The notes under the pieces: generated by a model
Seen by the model: the letters and a program-made list of their open reading frames with translations, nothing else
Told to the model about the DNA's origin: nothing
Databases searched by the model: none
Position numbers and translations under genes: made by a program
Assembly (NCBI GenBank): GCA_020632665.1
Contig: JACKFC010000005.1
Coordinates: 124,001 to 188,000, forward strand
Source of the DNA: Deltaproteobacteria bacterium
Lineage (GTDB): Bacteria; Myxococcota_A; UBA9042
Length of the DNA stretch: 64,000 bases
Direction of reading: 5' to 3'
Part shown: piece after piece, positions 27,401-36,679 of the stretch
Position numbering within the stretch: the stretch's first letter is position 1
How the letters are laid out: the number at the start of each line of letters is the position of its first letter

Positions 27401-28984
27401 GGGGCCTGGGCTGCCTTGCGGCGCCGTCGCTTGGATCGTCCCTGGGCCGCTCTCGAGCACGCCGCTGGCCCACAGCGCGCCGACCCGGACGCCGAGCACC
27501 TTGCCGACGTCCGCCGTGGTCGGGCTCCACGTCACCGTGATCTTGGTCCCGCCGCTCGGCAGCAGCAGCCCCGGCGTCACCGTCTCGATCACCGGCACCG
27601 CCGCCGTGCGTTGCAACGCGCCCGATTTCCAGGCGCTCGAGCTGCCGACCTCGACCAGCACCGTATCCCACGATTCCTCGGCGACCGCGGGCACCTCGAC
27701 CTGGATCGTCGCGCCGGGCTGGCCTTCGACCGCGGCGCCGATGTCGTGGTCGAGCACCGGCACGTCGACCGAGCCGATCCGCACGTTCAGAGCGCCCGTC
27801 TTCGCGGCGGCGATCGGCCCGGCGATGTGGATCGTCACCTGGCCGGAGACGTTGGCCGGCAGCTCGTTCGGCACCACCGCGAGCACGGCGTTCTGTTGCG
27901 GCGTACCGGTGGTCGGGTCGATGAAGCTGACGTAGGAGAGGGCGTCGTCGAGTTGGCTGCTGGCGCCCGGCCGTGCATAGCGCACGCCGCGTGGGCCGGC
28001 GGCCGTCACCGCAGGCATCTCCGCGTCGAGCCAGGAGCCGTCCGCCGCCGAGGCCGTGATCTTCGCCAGCGTGACCGACGCGCCCTGGTAGATCGAGACC
28101 ACGCCGCCGGCTCCGAGCAGCCCCTTGCCGTGCAGGCGGACGGTGCCGCCCTGCAGGCCGAGGGTGCCCGGCCAGACACTGTCGAGCTGCGGCGCGCTGC
28201 GGTATTCGAAGCCATCCTCCAACGTCGCGACGCTCTCGCTCGTCGTCACCACGACGTCGACCCGGCCGACCACGCCGGGCGGGGTGTGCATCGTCGCGGT
28301 GTGCTCGTCGAGGATCAGCGGCGCGACCGCCAGCCGGTCGCCGAAGACGAAGCGCGTCTGGTTGTCGAAGCCCTCGCCCTGCACCGTGACCAGCGTGCCG
28401 CCGGCGATATCGCCGAGCGCCGGATCGACCTTGTGCACGCCCACCGTCGCGACGTAGCGGAAGGCCAAAGGCAGGACGGCGTCGTAGGCGTTGCCCTCGG
28501 CGTCGAGCGTGCGGACCGTGACGTCCACCCAGCCGGCGGGCCGCGGCGGCGCCGTCGCGCGGACGGTCCATGGGTCGACGGCGAAGAAGTCCAGCCCGGG
28601 CGATTCTCCGAAGAAGACCGCGACCGCGCCGCCGAGGTTCTCACCGTGGATCTCGACCTCGACCATGCCGCCGATCGTGCCTTCGGCGGGCACGACCCCG
28701 GTCAAAGTGGGCAGCGACGGGGCGGTCGGCGTGACCTCGGCAGCAGCATCGGCCGGGCCGAGATCGGTCGCAGCGCCACCGTCGACTGCCGCGTCCGCGT
28801 CGCCGTCCGGATCGACGATATCGATTGGCGTGGCATCGAGGCCGACGTCGGCCGCGGCGGTGTCGTCGGTCGGCGAAGCGGGCGGATCGGAGGAGCAGGC
28901 CGCGGCGAATGCGACGAGACAGGCGATCGCCATGCGGCCCCGCAGTTGCCCCGATTCGCTCGTTCGCATTGCCATCTCGGCCAC
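24440..28984 (-). CDS. Giant lipoprotein with TIG/IPT domains
   Basis: A 1514-residue protein with GTG 28984 and AGGAG seven bases upstream. The lipobox FAAAC gives Cys30, then a Asp/Ala/Pro linker. At least five TIG/IPT immunoglobulin-like domains follow, recognisable from VVPAEGTIGGMVEVEIHGEN, VDPALGDIAGGTLVTVQGEG, VWPGTLGLQGGTVRLHGKG, VTPGLLLPSGGTKITV and LLPSRGAQAGGTLVRLVGTG. Next come a carboxypeptidase-regulatory-like beta-sandwich around residues 660-740, a Gly/Ser linker, a Cys-rich block (NCKGCESDLDC) and a C-terminal propeller-like half. The architecture suggests an outer-surface adhesin or binding scaffold. Confidence 0.8.
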   Translation of the reverse strand: MAEMAMRTSESGQLRGRMAIACLVAFAAACSSDPPASPTDDTAAADVGLDATPIDIVDPDGDADAAVDGGAATDLGPADAAAEVTPTAPSLPTLTGVVPAEGTIGGMVEVEIHGENLGGAVAVFFGESPGLDFFAVDPWTVRATAPPRPAGWVDVTVRTLDAEGNAYDAVLPLAFRYVATVGVHKVDPALGDIAGGTLVTVQGEGFDNQTRFVFGDRLAVAPLILDEHTATMHTPPGVVGRVDVVVTTSESVATLEDGFEYRSAPQLDSVWPGTLGLQGGTVRLHGKGLLGAGGVVSIYQGASVTLAKITASAADGSWLDAEMPAVTAAGPRGVRYARPGASSQLDDALSYVSFIDPTTGTPQQNAVLAVVPNELPANVSGQVTIHIAGPIAAAKTGALNVRIGSVDVPVLDHDIGAAVEGQPGATIQVEVPAVAEESWDTVLVEVGSSSAWKSGALQRTAAVPVIETVTPGLLLPSGGTKITVTWSPTTADVGKVLGVRVGALWASGVLESGPGTIQATAPQGSPGPADVSVIFAKAEAHLPDAVQYAGEPSLAALLPSRGAQAGGTLVRLVGTGMDRLDRVFFGQSEAFEIEKVHAGLALVRTPAGDPGTVAVEAWFTAPGGGKAIATLLSAYTYFDPLAGNYGTWGGPIDGALDVTVLRSNLGVAPVENALVVVDQPGKPRRLGTTDARGQVTISELDLNGPLMVSAGAAGYSAASLVAVDSRHVTLRLRQYVSPPPSDGSGGGGGEDEPDPFPDGAIEGVVTNAAKYQTLPLGSCADTPQVGGNCKGCESDLDCPGALTCETLLDPLSGFSLAPEDAAAAVASGAPRVCAAPCTEDAHCPSGYDCRAAAWAPGEVRYRCMPTIGEAQIRCETSSPSMFGGNPAPGPLAKAKADGTFRIESRLGDLAVACFFGYVPKDGGPFVRLAMGLRRAISVYPGATTKNVKIALDTPMTRRMTVELQKLPMGPDTIGMERALTSALDLDPEGYIHVSELRTTAITDRLTLTGQPHFSGEKASIPWTFYGSLAPLSGGSPVAVAIREKLLPTDADRLVRWPAGVAKPGFAEAFAPHVQDAASDGLQTVAVGPGGYIAVWSGASMTQQQSPTGRDLFAVWLDPLGSGVGFAGGAAGTILVRDPVTGWGPAVSPIPAPMVGQAPDVDRVLAIGGNKPTDVWVLDAGNRIWRGGAAGFAQVKSPLGVPAPDDWSWPPKPTSTRLRDLQVMPDGTVVVVGDSGYVARAAPSAPGAAVIWESLFNARNETLHGAWGSSGDDFWVVGDRGALGRFSKGAVTWANAGTEEALFAVAGGPDGVHAVGGGGVWVRVGLDGAVQTNQPEDVALDLRAVAPAIAVGQGDGWLALGQPILRMGPYLELPYFTAPLWGDALGKVVEWSTAGGQTPTLNMLRIASYDYTTRWEIFLRGAVQKVDLPDFQALGGFNPVPPGKLRLRLWRIYAPGLEIDHFNHKELSVWKWVSYAFNTILVNLPQSVGPLPDGLPPAAIPSTPSPAPPGLPDAP

Positions 28985-29208
28985 AGTCGCGCTCCTTCCC
29001 TCCCGAGCCCGCTACGATAGCAGATGCCAGGGGGCAGCAGGAAGGTGCAGTGCGTCTTGCACATCTTCACGGAAGCAGCGGATCGTGGACCGGCCCGGGG
29101 GTTCCGTGGCGGCGCGGCTTGCGCTAGTTTTCGTCCGTTCCCGTCCCGCGCGCAGCCCTCACGCCTGAAGGCAGACCGGAGCGCGGCCGACCGAGAGGAA
29201 GGATCGTC

Positions 29209-30714
<1,506 letters not shown>

Positions 30715-30749
30715 CCGTCGCGGCGCGTCAATCGCGTCGTGAGATCGAC

Positions 30750-30785
30750 CGCCGCCGCTGCATTCGCAGCGGCGGCGCGTCTTTT
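30750..30785 (+). terminator. Rho-independent terminator after the OmpA-TSP3 gene
   Basis: A perfect 12-bp stem CGCCGCCGCTGC / GCAGCGGCGGCG with loop ATTC (30750-30777), followed by CGTCTTTT. It lies 36 bp after the stop codon and just before the fadI promoter. Confidence 0.85.
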
Positions 30786-30790
30786 GGCGC

Positions 30791-30806
30791 TTGACACGGT
30801 GCGTCA
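30791..30806 (+). promoter_or_regulatory. fadIJ promoter -35 and overlapping operator
   Basis: TTGACA at 30791-30796 overlaps the dyad TGACACGGTGCGTCA (30792-30806), 38 bp before the fadI ATG. The same 15-mer with a single change occurs at the ccr-mcd-ecm promoter (53630-53644). The position over the -35 suggests repression by a dimeric, TetR-like regulator. The -10 is unclear (CCAGAT at 17 bp). Confidence 0.6.
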
Positions 30807-30843
30807 TAAGCGGCCAGATCAGCGCCCCTACGAGGAGGCCACC

Positions 30844-32331
30844 ATGCCCAGCAAGCCCAAGTCGACCGCTCCCGAGACCGCTCCCACCCCGACCGGCACC
30901 ACCGAGAAGGCCGCGACGAAGCCGCGGACCCGCAAGCCCGCCGCCAGCAAGGCTGCAGCTGCCAAGACGGGCCCCGCCAAGACGGCAGCTGCCAAGGCGC
31001 CGGCGCGCAAGGCCCCAGCCGCCCCGGCCGCGAGCGAGAAGGCCGCGCCCAAGGTCCGCGTCGCCAAGGACCGCGTCGCGATCGTCGCCGGCCTGCGCTC
31101 GCCCTTCGTCCGCAGCTGGTCGACCCTCAACGAAGTCGATCCGGTCGCGCTCTCGACCGCCGTCGCGCGCGAGCTGCTCTTCGGCGCCGAGGTTCCGCTC
31201 GATGTCATCGACGAGATCGTCTGGGGCACCGTGATCGCGGTGCCGACCGCGCCCAATGTCGCCCGCGAGATCGCGCTCGACCTCGGCCTCTACCGCCTGC
31301 CCGGCTACACCGTGACCCGCGCCTGCGCGACGGGCTTCCAAGCGGTCGCGTCGGCGGCGCGGCTGATCCAGGCCGGCGAGGCCGATGTCGTCCTCGCTGG
31401 CGGCGTCGACGTGACCAGCCACGCCCCGGTCGTGCACAAGAAGCACGTCATCGACCTGCTGCAGAAGGCGCAGAAGAAGAAGGGCATGGCGATGATCCAG
31501 ACCCTCGCCGGTCTGAACCCGCTCGACCTGCTGCCCGCGCCGCCGGCCATCGCCGAGCGCTACACGGGCAAGACGATGGGACAGCACGCCGAGATCATGG
31601 CGCAGAACTTCGACATCTCGCGCGCCTCGCAAGAAGAGCTGGCGCTGCGCAGCCACCGCCGCGCCGCCGAGGCGGTCCGCGACGGCAAGATCGCGCCGCT
31701 CGTCACCACCATCCAGACCCCGAAGGGCCCGGCCGGTGAGGACAACCTGATCCGCTCGGATATGGATCCGGCCAAGATCGCCAAGCTCCGCCCCGCCTTC
31801 GACAAGAAGAACGGCACCATCACCGCGGCCACCTCGTCGGCGCTGACCGACGGCGCCTCGGCCGTGCTGCTGATGCGCGAGTCGAAGGCGAAGGAGCTCG
31901 GCTTCACCCCGCTCGGCTTCGTCCGCAGCTGGGAGTTCGCCGCGCTCGATCCGCGGGTCAACTTGCTGCTCGGCAACGCCTACTCGGTCCCGGGCGCGCT
32001 CGCCAAGGCCGGAGCCAAGCTCGCAGATATCGATGTCGTCGAGGTCCACGAGGCGTTCGCGGCGCAGGTGCTCTCGAACCTGAAGTGCATGGCGGACGCC
32101 ACCTGGTGTGCCAGCGAGCTCGGCCTCTCCGGCGCCGTCGGCGAGGTCGACCCCGACAAGCTCAACATCTGGGGCGGTTCGCTCGCCTACGGACACCCCT
32201 TCGCCGCGACCGGCGGTCGGATGATCGCGCAGATGCTCGGCATCATGGCCGAGCGGGACGCCAGCCTCGGCCTCGCCACGGCCTGCGCCGCCGGCGGCCT
32301 CGGCGTCTCGATGATCCTCGAGCGCGACTAG
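30844..32331 (+). CDS. fadI: Acetyl-CoA C-acyltransferase (3-ketoacyl-CoA thiolase, FadI type) with basic N-terminal tail
   Basis: A 495-residue thiolase, the last step of beta-oxidation. ATG 30844 has GAGGAGG six bases upstream. The thiolase core starts near residue 76. TVTRACATGFQ holds the acyl-accepting Cys161, AYGHPFAATGGRM the GHP motif, and CAAGGLGVSMILE the C-terminal catalytic Cys. The first 75 residues are made almost only of Lys, Ala, Pro, Thr and Arg (segments such as KPRTRKPAASKAAAAK and AAAKAPARKAPAA), like a histone H1 or AlgP tail; thiolases do not normally carry this. It pairs with fadJ, 69 nt downstream, as subunits of a trifunctional complex. Confidence 0.9.
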   Translation: MPSKPKSTAPETAPTPTGTTEKAATKPRTRKPAASKAAAAKTGPAKTAAAKAPARKAPAAPAASEKAAPKVRVAKDRVAIVAGLRSPFVRSWSTLNEVDPVALSTAVARELLFGAEVPLDVIDEIVWGTVIAVPTAPNVAREIALDLGLYRLPGYTVTRACATGFQAVASAARLIQAGEADVVLAGGVDVTSHAPVVHKKHVIDLLQKAQKKKGMAMIQTLAGLNPLDLLPAPPAIAERYTGKTMGQHAEIMAQNFDISRASQEELALRSHRRAAEAVRDGKIAPLVTTIQTPKGPAGEDNLIRSDMDPAKIAKLRPAFDKKNGTITAATSSALTDGASAVLLMRESKAKELGFTPLGFVRSWEFAALDPRVNLLLGNAYSVPGALAKAGAKLADIDVVEVHEAFAAQVLSNLKCMADATWCASELGLSGAVGEVDPDKLNIWGGSLAYGHPFAATGGRMIAQMLGIMAERDASLGLATACAAGGLGVSMILERD

Positions 32332-32400
32332 GCCTCGGCCGGCGGCGCCCTCGCCAGCAGCCAGCACCCACGCATCGCACGTCGACCCACAGGAGCCCAC

Positions 32401-34593
32401 ATGACTGCTCGCCAGATGTCCCTCGGAGAGTCCGCCAACGACGCCGCGCAAGCCGCGATCCGCTACGAGGCCGCCGACGCGCGCGGTGTCGGCGTGGTCT
32501 GGATCGACGTGCCGGAGAAGAAGGTCAACACGCTCTCGGTGGCGTTGATGCCGCAGCTCGAGGCGGTCTTCGCCGAGGCCGCTGGCGACGGCAAATTGCG
32601 GGCCCTGGTCATCGCGTCCGGCAAGCCCTCGGGCTTCATCGCCGGTGCCGATATCGACGATCTCAACGACGTCACCACCGCGGCCCGTGGCACCGAGCTC
32701 TCGCAGGCCGGCCAGCAGGCGATGGATCGCCTCGAGGGCTTCGGCAAACCCACCGTCGCGGCGATCCACGGTGATTGCCTCGGCGGCGGCCTGGAGCTGG
32801 CGTTGGCCTGCACCGCGCGGGTCGCCACCGCATCGGAGAAGACCAAGCTCGCGCTGCCCGAGGTGATGCTCGGCCTGCTCCCCGGCGCCGGCGGGACCGT
32901 GCGTCTGCCGCGCTTGGTCGGCCTGCAGGCGGCACTCGACATGATGCTCACCGGCAAGAATATCCGCGCCGAGAAGGCCCTGAAGATGGGCCTGGTCGAC
33001 CAGGTCGTGCCCGAGCGCAGCCTGCTCACCGCCGCCCGCGACCTCGCCGCGGCGCTCGCCGATGGCCAGCCCGCGCGGAAGAAGAAGAAGAAGGACATCA
33101 AGACGATGGCCATGGAGGCGGCGCTCGAAGGCAATATCGTCGGGCGCAAGGTCGTGCTCAAGCAGGCGCGCAAGATGGTCATGAAGCAGAGCAAGGGGCT
33201 CTACCCGGCTCCGCTGAAGATTCTCGACGTGGTCGAGGCCGGCACCTTCGCCGCCGAGTCCGAGGCCTTCGGTGGCCTGCTGATGACCGCCGAGAGCAAG
33301 GGCCTGCGCCACCTCTTCCACTGCATCACCGCGCTGAAGAAGAACGACGGCCCCGACACCGCAGACGTCGCCAGCCGTGATGTCGCGCGGGTCGGCATGC
33401 TCGGCGCCGGCCTGATGGGCGCCGGCATCGCCACGGTCCTCGCCGACAAGGGCGTCACCGTGCGGCTGAAGGATATCCGCCACGAGGCGATCGGCGGCGC
33501 GCTCGATTACGCCCGCAAGGTCTATGGCAAGTCGGTCAAGCGCAAGCGCTACAACAAGGCCGGCATGGTGCAGCGCATGGGCCTGCTCTCGGGCGGCGTC
33601 GACTACGCTGGCTTCACCGATTGTGATGTCGTCATCGAGGCGGTGCTCGAGAAGCTGCCGCTGAAGCGCGCGATGGTCGCCGAGATCGAGAATCGCACGC
33701 GGAAAGAAGCGATCTTCGCCACCAATACCTCGGCCATCCCGATCACCGATATCGCTGCCGAGGCCAAGCACCCCGAGCGCGTCATCGGCATGCACTTCTT
33801 CAGCCCGGTCGAGAAGATGCCGCTCGTCGAGATCATCGTCACCGACAAGACCTCGCCCGAGGTCACCAAGACGATCTCGCAGCTCTCGCGGACCATGGGC
33901 AAGCACGTCATCGTCGTCCGCGACTGCCCCGGCTTCTACACCACCCGCGTGCTGGCGCCGTACATGATCGAGGCGACCTTCGCCGCGATCGAGGGCAACC
34001 CGGTCGACGCGATCGACGACGCCGCCACCCGCATCGGCTTCCCGGTCGGCCCGATCACGCTGATGGACGAGGTCGGCATCGACGTCGGGCAGAAGGTGCT
34101 CGAGACGATGAAGGCGGCCTACTCGGCGCACATGGACTTCCCGCCCGACGATATCGACAAGTTCGTCGCCGAGGGTCGCCTGGGCCGCAAGGCGAGCCGT
34201 GGCTTCTACGTCTACGAAGGCGGCAAGAGCAAAACCGAGAAGGGCCGCAAGATCGTCGACGAGGCGATCTACGACCACCTGCCGCAGGGGCGGAACCTGC
34301 TCGCGCCGAACCACGACGAGCTCGGCGAGCGCCTGGTCCTCGCGCTGGTCAACGAGGCCGTGCGTTGCTTCGGCGAGGGCATCCTGCTCGACCCCGAGTC
34401 CGGGGACCTCGGCGCGGTGATGGGCATCGGCTTCCCGCCCTTCCAGGGGGGCCCGTTCCGCTACGTCGATCGCTTCGGCGCGCGCAATATCGTCGCCCGC
34501 CTGCGCGCCCTCGAGCTGCGCTACGGTCGTCGCTTCGCGCCGTGCCCGACCCTCTGCGAGATGGCCGAGAGCGGCGCGCGGTTCTACGGCTGA
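32401..34593 (+). CDS. fadJ: FadJ-type enoyl-CoA hydratase / 3-hydroxyacyl-CoA dehydrogenase
   Basis: A 730-residue bifunctional beta-oxidation subunit, a normal length. ATG 32401 follows AGGAG by six bases. The N-terminal crotonase domain has KPSGFIAGADIDDL (oxyanion hole), GDCLGGGLELALAC and LPEVMLGLLPGAGGT with the catalytic Glu pair. The dehydrogenase half has the NAD Rossmann motif VGMLGAGLMGAGIATVLADKG, VIGMHFFSPVEKMPLVEII with the catalytic His, and GFPVGPITLMDEVGID. An Lys-rich insert (ARKKKKKDIK) lies between the domains. With fadI it forms the trifunctional complex, and both follow the operator at 30792. Confidence 0.92.
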   Translation: MTARQMSLGESANDAAQAAIRYEAADARGVGVVWIDVPEKKVNTLSVALMPQLEAVFAEAAGDGKLRALVIASGKPSGFIAGADIDDLNDVTTAARGTELSQAGQQAMDRLEGFGKPTVAAIHGDCLGGGLELALACTARVATASEKTKLALPEVMLGLLPGAGGTVRLPRLVGLQAALDMMLTGKNIRAEKALKMGLVDQVVPERSLLTAARDLAAALADGQPARKKKKKDIKTMAMEAALEGNIVGRKVVLKQARKMVMKQSKGLYPAPLKILDVVEAGTFAAESEAFGGLLMTAESKGLRHLFHCITALKKNDGPDTADVASRDVARVGMLGAGLMGAGIATVLADKGVTVRLKDIRHEAIGGALDYARKVYGKSVKRKRYNKAGMVQRMGLLSGGVDYAGFTDCDVVIEAVLEKLPLKRAMVAEIENRTRKEAIFATNTSAIPITDIAAEAKHPERVIGMHFFSPVEKMPLVEIIVTDKTSPEVTKTISQLSRTMGKHVIVVRDCPGFYTTRVLAPYMIEATFAAIEGNPVDAIDDAATRIGFPVGPITLMDEVGIDVGQKVLETMKAAYSAHMDFPPDDIDKFVAEGRLGRKASRGFYVYEGGKSKTEKGRKIVDEAIYDHLPQGRNLLAPNHDELGERLVLALVNEAVRCFGEGILLDPESGDLGAVMGIGFPPFQGGPFRYVDRFGARNIVARLRALELRYGRRFAPCPTLCEMAESGARFYG

Positions 34594-35087
34594 GCGAGCC
34601 CGTCGCCATCGAATCCGTCGCCACCGAGGCCGACGCCATCGCCCGCGCCGCGGCACTCTGCGCAGCGCTAATCCCTGAACCCCAGCGACGCGAAGACCTG
34701 CCCGCGGGGGGCGTCCTGCTGATCGGCGGTGACCCGGCGCGGGTCGTGGTCCGCATCACCGCCGCCGGCGTCCGCGTCGGCGCGGCGCGGCTCCGCTTCT
34801 GGGGCAAGCGCCCGGTCTTGGTCGAAGAGCGGATCGGCGGCCTCGGCCACGGCCTGCTGCCGGCGGACGACACGGCCGCATCGGCGGTGCTCGCCGGTCT
34901 GGTCGCCGCCGCCGACGCGCTGCGCCGCAGCGAGCTCCGCCCCTGCGGTCGTTGTGGCGATCTGCGTGCGCCGGAAGAGGGCGCGATCGTCGCGAAGACC
35001 AGCGGCGCCTGCCCGTTCTGCGCCCGCGACGGCCTTTCGGTGCCGGGTGACGCGACACGTCTCGACGCGCAAGCCCAGGAATCCTAA
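34542..35087 (+). CDS. Small zinc-ribbon protein downstream of fadJ
   Basis: About 165-181 residues that I do not assign to a named family. The C-terminal part has LRPCGRCGDLRAPEEG and SGACPFCARDG, two CxxC pairs about 20 residues apart that should bind zinc. The preceding 120 residues look like a compact alpha/beta domain (GVLLIGGDPARVVVRITAAG). The start is uncertain: GTG 34542 overlaps fadJ by 52 nt, while a CTG at 34590 would give a CTGA overlap. It lies between fadJ and the SLC13 transporter on one strand with no gap, so it is likely co-transcribed. Confidence 0.6.
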   Translation: MPDPLRDGRERRAVLRLSEPVAIESVATEADAIARAAALCAALIPEPQRREDLPAGGVLLIGGDPARVVVRITAAGVRVGAARLRFWGKRPVLVEERIGGLGHGLLPADDTAASAVLAGLVAAADALRRSELRPCGRCGDLRAPEEGAIVAKTSGACPFCARDGLSVPGDATRLDAQAQES

Positions 35088-35107
35088 CCTCCGCGCAGGA
35101 GGGCCCG

Positions 35108-36652
35108 ATGGATATCAAGGCGGCGATGCTCGACGCCGAAGAGCAGCGTCGACAGCAACGCTGGCATCGACTCGGCTTGGTCGCCGCGCCGCTGCTCGCC
35201 GCTGCCGCGCTCCTGCTCGCGCCCGACAATATGAGCCCGCGCGCCGCGAGGCTGATGGCCGTGCTCGCGGCGACCTTCCCACTCTGGCTGACCGAGGCGT
35301 TGCCGGTCGGCGTCACGGCGCTCGCGGCGGCCTCTGCCGCGGTCGTCCTCGGCATCGCGGACACGCAGACGATCTTCGCGCCGTTCTCACATCCGACGAT
35401 CTGGCTGCTGCTCGCCGCCTTCCTCTTCGGCGCGATCGCGCAGTGGCGTCAGCTCGACCGGGTCTTCATCCTCGGCTTCTTCACCGCGCGGCGGACCCGG
35501 CTGCACGACCTCGGCACCGCGATCGCCGTTGCCGCTTTCGCGCTCTCGACCTGGCTGCCGAACCGCGCCTCGGTGGCCTTGCTCTCCTACGTCGTGACCG
35601 CGCAGGACGAACGTTTCGGCAAGAGCTTCCAGCGCTTGGGCCTCTCCAGCGTGGCCTTCGCCTCTGCCCTCGGCGGGCTGGTGCTGCCGATCGGTGCGCC
35701 GGCGAACCTCATCGCGATCGCGGCGTTGAGCCAATACGACGGCCGCGAGTTCCCCTTGCTCTATTGGACCCTCGTCGCGGCGCCGCTGGCGGCACTGCTC
35801 CTCGCGGCTTGGCTGGTCGTGGTCCGTGTCATTCTGGGGGCGGACGGCGCGCAGCTCGTCCACGGCGATCTCCGCGTCACCGAGCTGCCGCTCGGCGGCC
35901 ACCGGAGGGTTCGCCCACCGACCACGAAGATGCTGCGCACCGCCGATTTGCCCGCCTTCGCGCTGGGCCTGGACCGCAGCCAATTCGCCCTCGCCGTGGT
36001 CCTCTGCGCGACGTTGCTGCTCTGGTCGGTGCCGGGCGTCATGCGGCTGCTCGGCCTGCAGTCTGCGGGGCTCGAAGCGGCCCTGGCGCCCGCTCCGGTG
36101 GCGTTGTTGTTGGTCGCGGTGCTCTTCGCCTTGCCCGCCGCGCGACGCAAGGACAGCGAAGCCAAGGCCGATCCGGTCGCCTCCTGGCAGGTCGCCGAGC
36201 GGATCGATTGGGACGTGATCCTGCTGGTCGGCTCGGCGCTGGCGCTCGGCCACCAGACGATCGACACCGGCCTCTCGCATTGGCTCGGCGACCTCGCGAC
36301 CCGCGGCCTGCGTGTGCAGAGCGTCACCGGTCTGACCTGGCTGCTCACCGGCCTCGCCCTGGTGATGACGCAGATCACCAGCGCCGCGGTGACGGCCGCC
36401 ATCTGCGCGCCGCTGGCGGTCGTCATGGCGCAACAGACCGGGGCTTCGCCCGTCGCACCGTGCCTGGCGGTGGGGATGGCGGCGAGCTTCGGCCTGATGT
36501 TGCCGATGTCGGACGAATGCAACCTGATCGTCTGGAAGACGGGGCGCTTCCACCGGATGCAGCTCTTCAAGCGCGGCTTGGTCGGTCTGACCGCGGCGAT
36601 CCTGACGATCCCGCCGTTGACCCTGCTGGCTGCCCGAATTCTCGGCGTCTGA
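35108..36652 (+). CDS. SLC13/DASS-family anion (dicarboxylate or similar) transporter
   Basis: A 514-residue membrane protein with about eleven helices. FPLWLTEALPVGVTALAAA is the family's N-terminal motif, and GGLVLPIGAPANLIAIAAL corresponds to the GGxxTPIGTPPN sodium/anion site of the first repeat. The normally SNT-containing site reads STWLPNRASVALL, a variation that could alter substrate or sodium use. The second repeat has ITSAAVTAAICAPLAVVMA. AGGAGG stands upstream of ATG 35108. As it is last in the fadIJ transcript, import of a C4 or related organic anion is a reasonable guess, but the substrate is not visible. Confidence 0.8.
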   Translation: MDIKAAMLDAEEQRRQQRWHRLGLVAAPLLAAAALLLAPDNMSPRAARLMAVLAATFPLWLTEALPVGVTALAAASAAVVLGIADTQTIFAPFSHPTIWLLLAAFLFGAIAQWRQLDRVFILGFFTARRTRLHDLGTAIAVAAFALSTWLPNRASVALLSYVVTAQDERFGKSFQRLGLSSVAFASALGGLVLPIGAPANLIAIAALSQYDGREFPLLYWTLVAAPLAALLLAAWLVVVRVILGADGAQLVHGDLRVTELPLGGHRRVRPPTTKMLRTADLPAFALGLDRSQFALAVVLCATLLLWSVPGVMRLLGLQSAGLEAALAPAPVALLLVAVLFALPAARRKDSEAKADPVASWQVAERIDWDVILLVGSALALGHQTIDTGLSHWLGDLATRGLRVQSVTGLTWLLTGLALVMTQITSAAVTAAICAPLAVVMAQQTGASPVAPCLAVGMAASFGLMLPMSDECNLIVWKTGRFHRMQLFKRGLVGLTAAILTIPPLTLLAARILGV

Positions 36653-36679
36653 GCGGCTGCGCCGCCCTGCGAGGGCCGG

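Noticed and set aside
30716..30730. Another possible operator copy (CGTCGCGGCGCGTCA) upstream of fadI.
   Set aside because: It matches only 11 of 15 positions, lies upstream of the terminator hairpin and is likely a chance GC-rich match.
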